Below the pieces are notes generated by a model. The model made no database searches, was not told where the DNA came from, and saw only the letters and a program-made list of their open reading frames with translations. Position numbers and translations under genes: made by a program. Shown here one piece after another: positions 38,252 to 48,269 of a DNA stretch of 64,000 bases. Position 1 is the first letter of the stretch. Each line of letters opens with the position of its first letter. The stretch comes from Sitta carolinensis. Its lineage: Eukaryota > Chordata > Aves > Passeriformes > Sittidae. The stretch is taken from the NCBI GenBank assembly GCA_032173965.1, contig CM063284.1, positions 105,028,410-105,092,409 on the forward strand. The letters are read 5' to 3'.

Positions 38252-38754
38252 AATCATAGAATGATTTGGGTTGAAGAGACCTTAAAGACCATCCATCTAG
38301 TTCCAAGCCCCCTGCCACAGGCAGGAACATCTTCCACTAGACCAGGTTGCTCAAAGATCTATTCAACTTGTCCTTGAATACCTCCAGAGATCAAGCTGCC
38401 ACAAGTTCTTTGGGCAATCTGCTCCAGTGCCTCACCACCCTCACAGTAAAGATTTTCTTTTTAAGATCTGATCCAATACTACCCACTGTCAGTTTAAAGA
38501 ATTCTCTGTCCTGTCCCGATGTGTCCTTGTAAAAAGTCCCCTTCCAACTCTCAAAGGCCCCCTTTAGTTAATGAAAAGAGCTCCAAGGTCTTCCCAGAAC
38601 CTTCTCTTCTCCAGACTGAACAACTCCAGTTCTCTCCATCTGTCTTCATAGGAGACGTGCTGCTGCCCTCTGATCATCTTCGTGTCCCTGCTTTGGACTC
38701 AACAGAGCAGGTCCACATCCTTCCTGTGTTGGGAGCCCTGGAGCTGAAGGCCTG
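38252..38754 (-). mobile_element. CR1 retrotransposon, longest 3' fragment, reverse orientation
   Basis: The best-preserved CR1 copy, about 500 bases. On the plus strand it starts with AATCATAGAATGATTTGGGT and GACCTTAAAGACCATC. It runs through CCCCCTGCCACAGGCAGGAA, CTTCCACTAGACCAGGTTGC, AATCTGCTCCAGTGCCTCAC, CTTGTAAAAAGTCCC, and the reverse-transcriptase C-terminal region (CTTCTCTTCCAGACTGAACA-like at about 38605; CTGCTGCCCTCTGATCATCT at about 38660). It ends near GAGCTGAAGGCCTG. No target-site duplication is visible. Indels and stops make it inactive. Confidence 0.95.
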
Positions 38755-39672
38755 TATTTTACTTTTAAAAGAATAGTGTTCACTTTAATTTCATTTTGCA
38801 GAGGACTGAACCTTTTCACCTTAGCATCTCAGGGTGCTTTATGTGAAACTCCACCCACAACAGTTGAAGTGCTGCTATGAAATCCCACTGGTGTCAAGCA
38901 CGCCAACATTCCCTGGTTGAACTAAAATAAAAACGAGAATGTAAAGAAAGCTTATAGCCCTGTGCTGTCACCCTTACTGCTCACAAAGAGCCAAGCTTGG
39001 CCCACCTGACACATAAATACACCCACTGATCTCATATTTCTAAACATGCATATTAATTTATGGCTAAAGCCCCCAGTCACGTGCACTCATTTCCCCTTTT
39101 TCCCATCTTTAATTCTGAACATGGAACAATATTTCATGCCTTTTTCTTTAAATTACAAACTTGCCATTAATTTATAAAGAAATTTTGGGTCCACTCATTT
39201 TAGAGAAAGCGGAACAATACACCTGGAATGGAGAAAATATCTAGGCTAAAGATGATTAACTATTCATATTTGTCTCTGCCTTTTGAATAGACAATTCTCT
39301 CTCCCAAGAGATCAGGGATCAACCTCTACTAAGATATTTCATCCTTGCCTTTGGCATTAAAACCCTACCCCCTTCAAGCACTGTTTTAGTAATGTTCTTT
39401 CTATCCTAAGGAATAAAAATAACAATGAAATGAATTATTAGACATGTTATATATGGCAGTCAGTGATGGAAAAGAATGAGATGGTAAAAAGGCTGCATTA
39501 TATTTGTATTGCTTCCTTATGCTTACTTTTTTGTTCCAAGAATAAGATGCTTTCTCTTTTACATTCTGATTATGCTTTGTGGCAATCATTATTCAGGGAA
39601 TGAAGCATTCTAATGACTTTAAAATTAATTTAGTAGTCTCAGCCTAGCTCCCAGTGAACATGTGTCCACATC
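38755..39672. other. Unique non-coding sequence
   Basis: No gene or repeat recognised between the CR1 copy and the A17 tract. Confidence 0.55.
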
Positions 39673-39689
39673 AAAAAAAAAAAAAAAAA
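39673..39689 (+). repeat. Poly-A tract (A17)
   Basis: Seventeen adenines about 50 bases before an ancient CR1 relic. No processed-gene sequence is recognised upstream. Confidence 0.9.
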
Positions 39690-39740
39690 GCCCACTAATT
39701 GGCAATCTCATTGGCATTCACAGCACAGAAGCTAGGAACT

Positions 39741-39966
39741 CCATAGACTTTAAAGCCAGAAGTGACCATTGTGATCATCTAGTCTGACAGGTCATGGGAC
39801 TTCCCTGAATTAATTATTGCTTCGAATCTCAATAGCTGTGATATACCTCAAGCCTGTTTTTTACTAAAACATCCAATGTCAATTTTCAGGTTTCAAGTAA
39901 TGGAAAATCCACTACAATTCTCATTTAGGTTGTTCTACAAGCTGATTGTGCTCCCTGTTAAAAAGA
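39741..39966 (-). mobile_element. Ancient CR1 relic (reptile-type), reverse orientation
   Basis: On the plus strand the words TAGACTTTAAAGCCAGAAGT, GACCATTGTGATCATCTAGT, CATGGGACTTCCCTGAATTA, TAAAACATCCAATGTCAATT and TGGAAAATCCACTACAATTC appear in order. The last of these corresponds to GATGGAGAATCCACCACAA. The end is at GATTGTGCTCCCTGTTAAAA. This order matches an old CR1 family common in turtle and crocodilian genomes, complementary to its 3' end. Many substitutions and small gaps indicate great age. It is distinct in sequence from the avian CR1 copies here. Confidence 0.8.
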
Positions 39967-42109
39967 AAGAGAAAAAAAATAGATAACTAAAAAGAAACCA
40001 CACAGCAAATCCAGCAAATCCCAATTTTCCTTTGAATTATTTTACTATAAGCTTTTAAGTTTTTGAACATCTTACACCTTAGTTTGCTAAAGTGAAGTGC
40101 CCTACTTGCAAATTATTAGGGTGATATGAACATCAGAACTGGAGGATGCTTTATTTTTAATTCTGTTGTTTAGTCATCGGGTCATTTGTCCAGGAAATTG
40201 GCAAATCTATATTCAGAGCATTCCTAAATCTCAGGAACAGCGAACCCATAGTACCCATTTCCCCACAATGTCCCAATTGCTAGGCTAACCACTGCTGGAA
40301 ACTGAGACTGGACTCTGGAATACCGAGTAGTCTTCTAGAAGATGGGTCATTTTGTTGGTAAAGAGCACAGTGTTTCTGAGAGCAAAGAGAAGACACTGGG
40401 AAGTTTTGTATTTAGCCTGAAGTGTGAGGCCCTTAGTTCAGAGTATGTCATACCACAGTATATAGCATATACATTATATAATATTAAACTTAATATTTGA
40501 ATAGTGGAAAAAATCAAAGAAGAGATTAAAACTCTGCACACTCCATTCTGTCCCCATCCTCTTTGCCTGCAGAGTGCCATGGTATTTTTGGTTATAATTC
40601 AGTCAATCTTCTTTATAATTTCACCCCTTTATTTCCTGTGCCATACTACTCCCTGTATTTTACCTTACAGATCTGGTAGTCCAATATATTGCATCACCAA
40701 TTATTTTTTTTTTGTTAAATTGTTAATGTTAGGTTGCTAATTCTTCAAAGTTAGAAGATGACCAGCTAACTACTGGCACTATGATATTGGAAAGCAGCTC
40801 CATCTTTTCAAGGGAAATAATTAGAAGTAGCTAGCACTGCATACGCCAGCAATAGAATAACTGGTTTTTCCAACAGATTGAGTTAATAGGGATTCACCCT
40901 AATTAAAAGCTTGAAGTTTTAATGAAAATATAAAGCCTTTCTTGGGAAAGATCTCTGCTTTGATTCACATTCAAGTCACAGTGGCAGCACGGTTCTTAAC
41001 AGACCACCAGCAGAAGTGAGCCTGTTGAACACTCCAGGAGCCCTCAAGAGGACCAAGGTATGAAGCTTATAATAAGAAGGCATAGTAGTGGATCAAGGTC
41101 TCTCAGCGAATAAATGGTGCATTTGTGCTCTAATTAAAGCACTGTTGTTTCTTTCTTTTTTGGTTATTAGAGTGTGTACCTGCAATATGTTAGGGTAGAA
41201 ACCCTGACCTCTAGTGCTGTTTAGAAATTATTTAGTCTAAGTAGACTAAACAATATTTTATTCTATTTGCTCAACTGAAATTTAGGAGATTTTTTAATGT
41301 TTTGTTTGGGTTCTTTTTATATAAAAGATCCTCTTCCCTATAAGTTCAAAGAGAAGAAAAAGAATGTTGAACAGCTGGTTACTAACACGCACACTGCCTT
41401 GGTGTTAAGAAACTCTTTTTAATAGGTGCTTTAATTACTTAATAGCCTGGAATGAAGTTATAACCCTTTGGTTGTGGTTATGATTACTGACAACTAAAAT
41501 ATACAGCTCTGACAGAGTAAATCCCTCTCCAGTAAATAAAGCCTCTGCCTCTGATGCTACCCAACACTCCACTTAATTACGTTATACTTCATTTAGATGG
41601 TGATTCTATTGCAACATCTAACAAGGAGAAGATATTGCACAGTAATGGTGAGTGGCTAGGACAGCTTCTTGATAAAAGCATTTATTGAATTACACATACT
41701 GAGGATGCAGCTGGACAGTGAAAACTGATGCTTTCACAAGGTGATGAAATTCTGTTCTGTAGTCTTTTAATAAAGACTGTATCCAAGTAAAGATTAAAAG
41801 AAGAAATAAGGAGCATAATAGATTACATGCACTGTGACATTTCTACTCTGATATTTTTATTCATAACAATATTCTCTCTCTTATTATCTTCATGACACTT
41901 TAGGATCACTTAGTTGGCCCAGCTACAAATCTACCAGTTGTCCCAATTAGGTGAAATCTTCAGCACAACAGATATTAAGTGGAGCTATTAAAAGCTCCTG
42001 CTAAGCCGTTACAAACTGAACGCAAACCATGTGTAAATGCTAACCTTTTAAAGCCAAGTCCATCTTTCTCTCCAGCAAGAGGGCTATAATGCAGGATTTT
42101 GTAGGGAAT
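39967..42109. other. Unique non-coding sequence; possible conserved element at 41.40-41.72 kb
   Basis: No gene. From 41400 to 41720 the sequence is AT-rich and complex, with two TAATTA homeodomain-type cores (41432-41437 and 41574-41579). This texture resembles developmental enhancers. Only comparison with other birds could establish it. Confidence 0.35.
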
Positions 42110-42375
42110 ATGGCTCTCTGGCAGTGCCCCTGCAGGACAGGGCAGGGTGCTGGTTTGCTGTCGTGGCAGCAGAGCTGGGGTGAGGAGCTGGCAGCACCTG
42201 CTCTGGAGCTCTGCCATGAGCACAGCAGGCCCTGCCGGTGCCCTGGGCTCCAGGGACTGCAGGGACAGCAGCCTGGCACCATCCCATGCCTGGCATATGG
42301 ACTGCCCACAAAGGAGCACCCCTGGGCCCTGCTGACACAGCGTAGCATGATCTTGGTCCCACAGCAATTTCAGAA
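42110..42375. other. GC-rich, CpG-poor patch
   Basis: A sharply bounded GC-rich segment in AT-rich surroundings, dense in CAGCAG, CCTGC and GGGCTCCAGGG words. Only about three CpGs are visible. A perfect hairpin CCCTGG/CCAGGG lies at 42241-42255. Open frames occur in several frames on both strands (the longest, 151 codons, at 42089-42544 +), which is what low stop density predicts. None contains a recognisable domain, and the longest continues into ordinary AT-rich DNA. I treat it as non-coding. Its resemblance in composition to the patch at 1226-1760 suggests either a shared unknown old repeat or local GC-biased conversion. Confidence 0.5.
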
Positions 42376-45300
42376 GGCCTTCAGGACTCCCTATTTTAAT
42401 CAGAATATTAAGCTTGAATGGCCACTGAAGCCAAGGGATAATCCTGGATCAAAGCCAGGAAAGACAAACTGGATCAACCCCAATACAGGCAATCAACACA
42501 ATCAGCATTGTAATTATTTTAGAATAACATGGCTTAGCAAATAGAGGTGGATTTGAGTTCAGGAACTTACATGCTCAGCCTCGGTAGCTATGCAAAAAAC
42601 CTTCCCTGCAGAACAGACCATGTTGTCCTACCTTTGGGTCTTTTCCCCCTCACCAACCAAGACAGCATTTCCATGCCCCAATGTGCTTTACTGCCAGATA
42701 AAGCCTCAAACATCCTGATCTCAGCTTGAAAAAGAAAGACAACCCATTCTGATGTAACCAGAAAAGACCTCTCAAAAATTTTGGGGAGGAAAAAAGGAAA
42801 GGAAGAAGGAAAGAACATTTAATTTTATGATAAAATGTAAGAAAGTAATAAAGAGAAATAAATTCATGAAAGAATGGTGGAGCCTTCCTACCAAAACACT
42901 TCTCAATATTTGGTTTTGGTAGCAGTGACTCCATTTTTAAACATTTGCAGGAGAATTGTGCAAAATCTTTATTAGAATAATGCAGGTTAGTATTAGCTGT
43001 TCTACAGGTTAAAGACATTTCCTTTGCCTTACTCTTGATTCAAGAAAAGTAGAAAAAAATTTATGGTGCATTTGGTCCTTTTTTTCAGTTACACATTCAC
43101 ACATACACACAAAGGATCATCACCTCCAAAAGCTTTTAAATAAACATTGCACAGCTTTCTGGAAGCCCCACCTGGGTACACAAGGAAAGACACATGGCAG
43201 GGTTTCTCTTAACACTCTCAGGACAAGCGTCCAGATTTGAACACTGAATTTCACTCAGCAGTTTACATATATACTCCAAGGGCCTGTTAATTGACCAAAT
43301 GAAGCACTAAAGTCTAACTCCATAATTCTGTAGGAGAGGAGAATATATGGAAATCTAATTGCAATTACCAAAATCTTGCTCTGAGAGACATATGGCAATC
43401 TAGCCCAATTGCATGGTGACTGCCAGAAAAATTGTGTTTCTACTTTAAGTTCACTTCCTACTTCATCATTGTCCCTGTCCCCATGTGGTCATTTACACCT
43501 GTGCAAAGTGAATGGAAAGCATTACCAAGTGAGAATGAGAACAATTTATCATTCCTTTCTACACCCACAGCAAAGAGGGAGAAGCAGGCACTGAACTTAT
43601 CAGGTTCAAAAGAGATTGAAAATTCAAACAAATGCTTTTGTACAACTCTTTTACAAAAGAAATTAAACACAAAATTGTAGTTTAATACAACATTATAATT
43701 TTTAATTTACCTTCAACCAGGAAATACGTAATTATGTCCCTCTGAGCCACTGCATGGCTACATTCTGGACATCGTGAATGTTATGAACTCCATTGAAGTT
43801 CAGTGAAGTAATACAGAAAATTGGCTTAAATAGCAAGAAAATTTAAATTTAATTGGCTTAAATAGCCTTTGTTTGAATTTACATATTTATGCACACAGAT
43901 ATATACACTAGACATATACATCCCTTACTAAAGTTAGCACAAAATATTAGTAGCTAAGGAATGGTGTTCAAATTACTAAATACTTTAATACTAGAATGTT
44001 TCATAAACATTCAGGTATTAGAGTAAGAATATCAGAAAGCACTGACTTGCACATAAATTCTCACATATTATTCCATATTATTCAACTGTTACAGCAAGTT
44101 TTATTTTCAAAATCTTTCTTTGACCACAAGTCTGACTTAAAGCTTAATTATATCCTTGAGTACAGAGCTTTGATTTTTAAATTATGATATAAATAATGAA
44201 AATAATCAGAACTTTGAAATCACATACTTTACGAAAACAAAATCACATTTACATGAAGAGGTAACAATACTTCAAATACAGATGTTTCGTATCAAGTATT
44301 TGAATCTCTGTTTAAAAACATAAATGTGGATTTACAAGCTGCTAAGTGCATTCACATTGGATTACAGACTGTTTCACAAATGCTCACCTACATCAGGTAC
44401 AGGATAACTGGAAAAAAAGCATTATAATAATGGCATAATGCAACTATTTAGTTCAGGTATTAAATGTGCATAGATTTATTCTCAGTTTTAATTAAATTTT
44501 CACTTTCTGTGGAGCAATTTATACACATCAGAGAATCGATAATGACACACCTTGATTATTTTTTTTCTGCTGAAGACACACCATTATTTGATTACCAAAA
44601 AGAATGGCAATAATACAGCAGGATTTAAATCTGCCTTCCAGTTTTCTTTAGAAACAAAAGGAAAAACAATAGCCTTCTGCAAAACACTTTTTATAGATGA
44701 CAGCAAATTTTTACTAATTAATTCAAATGGCCATTTCTGAGGGAGAAGGTGTTGGGTTGAATTTAATATAAAAAAATCAGCTCCACACCTTTAATAAAAT
44801 AAAATGTCTACTAGCTTAAAATTTTATGCCTTTGTACATTATTCTGTTCTGCAGATTTTTAAATTTTTGCTGTCTTGTTCTGTCATATATTATGCATGAG
44901 TAATAAAAAGTTTTATTTTTAAATAAGAAATAAATCTACTAAGGAAATAAGACTACAAAGCAGCTCTTAAACCATGAAAATTTATCCTAGAGTTTTTCCA
45001 CTTTCTTGTCTTTAAATAGTGTTCAAACTGAGCCAGGACTGACTCAAAAAGATCTTTCTTTCATATTTATGTTATAGAAATTATTCAGGTCCAAAAAATT
45101 ATCTTCAGAAATGGAGTTTATTTCATATTAAGTCTAGCCCACTTACTGATTTTATCAACAGTGCCAGGAAATATGTTACTGAGAAATAAAGCCAGTATCC
45201 ACTCTGCCCCTGCATTAAGAGTTTTGTTTGACTTTTCTTAATTTTACTTTCAGAGTGAGATCTGCCTGTCTCCTCAAACTTGTAGCAGAGATAGAGCATG

Positions 45301-47414
45301 ATAGATGGTTCTAGGGAAATGAAATTAGCCAGCTGATTTGCCCCCCAAGACAAGGGAGCAGAGGGGAAGGTGGCAGCCTGGCATCCTGAAATTGCTGGCA
45401 GCACTAAGCCATGTGCATATATTGGGTATTTCTGCCTCAGAGGGTGGTAAGGGCTGTTAGAAGGAAGAGGGTTGGAGAGCTGGAGAAGAAACCCAAGCTT
45501 CAGTCAACCTGAGGCAATTTTTTGCAAAGCTGAACCTTTAAGTCCTGGGGTTGGCTGGCAGCATGCAGCCACATGTCCAAGGAAAGGCTAGCAGGGCTAA
45601 ACATATAGAGCTGTCTCCAAGACACCTATACATTGCAGTGAGTGGGAATTAATTATTCGTGTCTTCTGTATAAACAGCAACGGAGCAGAATCGAAAGGAA
45701 GCTACAAAGAGGCAGAGCATGATGAATTTACTGGAAACTCCAGGTTTCATTCAGACACTACAGTAGAAACGAAGAAGGACTCATAAAATAGAACTTTAAC
45801 TAGTGTTTTCACATAATTTTCAGTCTTTAAAAAATTAACATTTTACAATTACTATTCCAGTTATGACTGAACAACTATGGATGTTCAACTACGTTTAAAG
45901 CACACACAGGAGGAACATGTAACAGTCATTAGACTCTCAGTACCTTCTTAATGTGGAATCCCAAAAGTTAATGCTCTTCCAGACAATTATCAAAACTGCA
46001 GAATTCTTTCATGCAAATGCAGAACAACTTATAATAGATCTATTCTTAATATGTCAAAAGTATCTAAATTAGGTGCTTTATAGATTACCATAAATACAAA
46101 TCTGAACTACAGCTAGTAAAGAAAACATTTCCAATATGATTCTCAGGCCTAAGACACCACAAAATCCTGCAAAGCAAGTCAAAGTGGCATGATTCTTCAT
46201 ACACAATATGAAAAATAATATTTTTCTTAGCTATTTTCTTGGCTATTTGGGTTAGATTGTATAACAATTTTCTTAGCAAAAATGCAGTACTAGATGAAAC
46301 CAGAGCTTAGCAGGAAGCAAAACTGAGAGAGTTCATAAAGAAAAGCTTACAAACTTCTTACACATATGAGACAATATATGAACATGCTTTGAAATTTTAA
46401 ATTTAAAAACTAGCATGGTCTACCTTGATTCTTCTTTACTCAACTACACTGCATTATAGGTCTACCAATACTGAGAATGCATGTTCATGCCCAAAATTTG
46501 ATCTCACAATTTTTCTATGAAATAAGGAAGCATAATCCAGTTTTACAGATCTCTGAGTAGCAGAGAAATGGTGCAAAATACTGAAGGTTGAAAAGGTTAT
46601 ATATGGGGAAATTAGAAGTCAACCAAAATCCAGTTTTAGCAATCTCAGTACTCATAGAGTAAGGAAACAATTCATTTTAATTTAATAATTTAACAATGCT
46701 TCAAGCACTTCAATTTTGTTAGTATATAACTATCTATTTGTCCTCTGCTTTTGAAATTGCAAGGTGCTTCTGAATCACACTTTTGTCCTCAAGGGCAGAG
46801 TTCAGAAACAATTTTGTTTTAAAAGCAAATCTGAATGTACACTTTTTACTAAATATATGAATATTTGCTTTTTCAATTACAATTTCAGCAGTTGAGGCAT
46901 TAAGAAATACACCAATCATTTTGATTAAGTCAGAATGTCAGGGATAATGGTGGTACCACATCTCATATTTTTTTTTCCTTTTTTTATGTCTTTAAAATGT
47001 TTGCTCATTTAGTTCTGCACTATTTAAAGACCCCTTTTCATGACTGGTTTTGATACCATGCTTTATAGTGCAACCCTGCTTCATTTAACAATGTTGTGCT
47101 TATCACCAGGAAATCCCCAGGATTACACCTTTATTAGAGATAAAAACAATAATCATCCTTTTCCTCCTGAAGCCTATAAGATAGAAAATTCTGGGGCATA
47201 GTAATCAGTTACACAGAGGAAATATTTTCTTTGGATCTTCACCAATCACTAATAGGTGCTACTCTGTCAGAAGTTAGCATATTTGAACAACTTTTCCTGG
47301 GTGAAATTTGACACTTGGTAAGCAAAAGGATATGTAATCCTGTGAGTTTTACTGGAGAATCACCAGCCCAACACCACTGCAGGCCACAGCAGGAGAAGCT
47401 TAGCTTCAAGAGAC
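42376..47414. other. Unique non-coding AT-rich sequence
   Basis: Five kilobases without a recognised gene or transposon. A 16-bp duplication at 43819-43866 is listed separately. A 122-codon antisense frame (42650-43018) is basic and phenylalanine-rich, with no recognised family. Confidence 0.5.
43819..43866. repeat. 16-bp direct repeat, 32-bp period
   Basis: AATTGGCTTAAATAGC occurs exactly at 43819-43834 and 43851-43866, with an AAGAAAATTTAAATTT spacer. A local duplication with no sign of a transposon. Confidence 0.85.
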
Positions 47415-47423
47415 TATAAAAGG
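47415..47423 (+). promoter_or_regulatory. Candidate TATA box
   Basis: TATAAAAGG followed by GGCC is a near-ideal RNA polymerase II TATA box with GC-rich shoulders. A pyrimidine/A start-like context (CCTCACCTC) lies about 28 bases downstream of its first T. A strong 5' splice site (GGAGCAG|GTATGC) follows about 100 bases later. No CCAAT box or CpG island is visible upstream. TATA-like words occur by chance in AT-rich DNA, but this one has an unusually GC-rich setting. An LTR promoter of an old element is an alternative. Confidence 0.3.
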
Positions 47424-47442
47424 GGCCTGCAGAAACAGCCTC

Positions 47443-47547
47443 ACCTCACGCCAGGTGATAATCGGAACCCCTTGAACACCTCTTTTGTTAGAAGAAACAA
47501 GAAAATTTTTCCCTGAAGCTGGGGAGTGCAAATTGTTGCAGGAGCAG
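47443..47547 (+). other. Candidate non-coding first exon ending in a splice donor
   Basis: If the TATA box at 47415 is used, transcription would begin near 47443. The first exon would run about 105 bases to GGAGCAG at 47541-47547, with the intron starting GTATGC at 47548. The segment contains no ATG, so it would be untranslated. The next plausible acceptor I noticed is at 48205-48206. This model is inferred from signals alone; no homology supports it. Confidence 0.2.
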
Positions 47548-48206
47548 GTATGCCTGTGCATGAACAGTTGTGCATGACTCTTTCACGGTCACTTCACCTA
47601 CTTATCCTGTCCATCCATGACATTTTGTCCAGATATAATGCTTAAATCACTAGAAATTGCTCCTGTTTTTCTATATTACTAGAAGAATTGCCATTGGATT
47701 TCAAACCCTTACACATGCTACATGTGCAAACAACCTCTCACTTTTAACAAACACAGGCTACTTTGCTTTAAGAATAATTTGATGTGTGCAAGGGAACAGG
47801 TTTAGAACTCCTACCTTATTTCTAAACACTCGTTTGTGCCCTGGGCAAATTTCAATACATGTTGCAAGTTTCTTGTTCCACTGAGAAACTAAATACTGAT
47901 TAGTTTTTCCTCCACACAGAGCGTATATCTGTCAGATACATCTCTTCAGTTATGGATTATAAGACTTATTTTTCCTCAACAAAAGAGATATTTTCTCTGA
48001 TAAGGAGTATTCTTACAATATCTCTTTCTCTGGATATTAATGATGTCGTCCTCTGCTCTGCATGTGCATAGAGTGGAGTGAGCTGGTCACTGCATAAAGA
48101 GGACCACAGAGAGAACAAGAGAGACTAAGAAAAGAGGCATAAATGCAAATACGCTGTGGGGACAAGTCCAAGGTTTTTAGCCCCATTACAATTTTTTTTT
48201 TTAAAG

Positions 48207-48269
48207 GTTCTGATCAATTAACAGCATACAGGCAAAGTGTAACAAGAGCCATTGAAATGGCTGATAGAG
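48207..48269 (+). other. Candidate 63-nt symmetric internal exon
   Basis: A run of T (about 48191-48202) followed by AAAG forms a 3' splice site at 48205-48206. GATAGAG|GTGAGC forms a very good 5' splice site with the intron at 48270. The 63 bases between are open in a phase 1-phase 1 frame, encoding a 20-residue helical-looking segment that starts Ser-Asp-Gln-Leu-Thr-Ala-Tyr-Arg and ends Glu-Met-Ala-Asp-Arg. The length is a multiple of three, so inclusion would keep frame. I do not recognise the peptide. The open frame extends past the donor to 48385, so frame openness alone is weak evidence. A chance pair of splice-like signals is a real possibility. Confidence 0.18.

Noticed and set aside
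42089..42544. 151-codon plus-strand open frame
   Set aside because: It starts in a CpG-poor GC-rich patch with other open frames on both strands and ends in ordinary AT-rich DNA; no motif.
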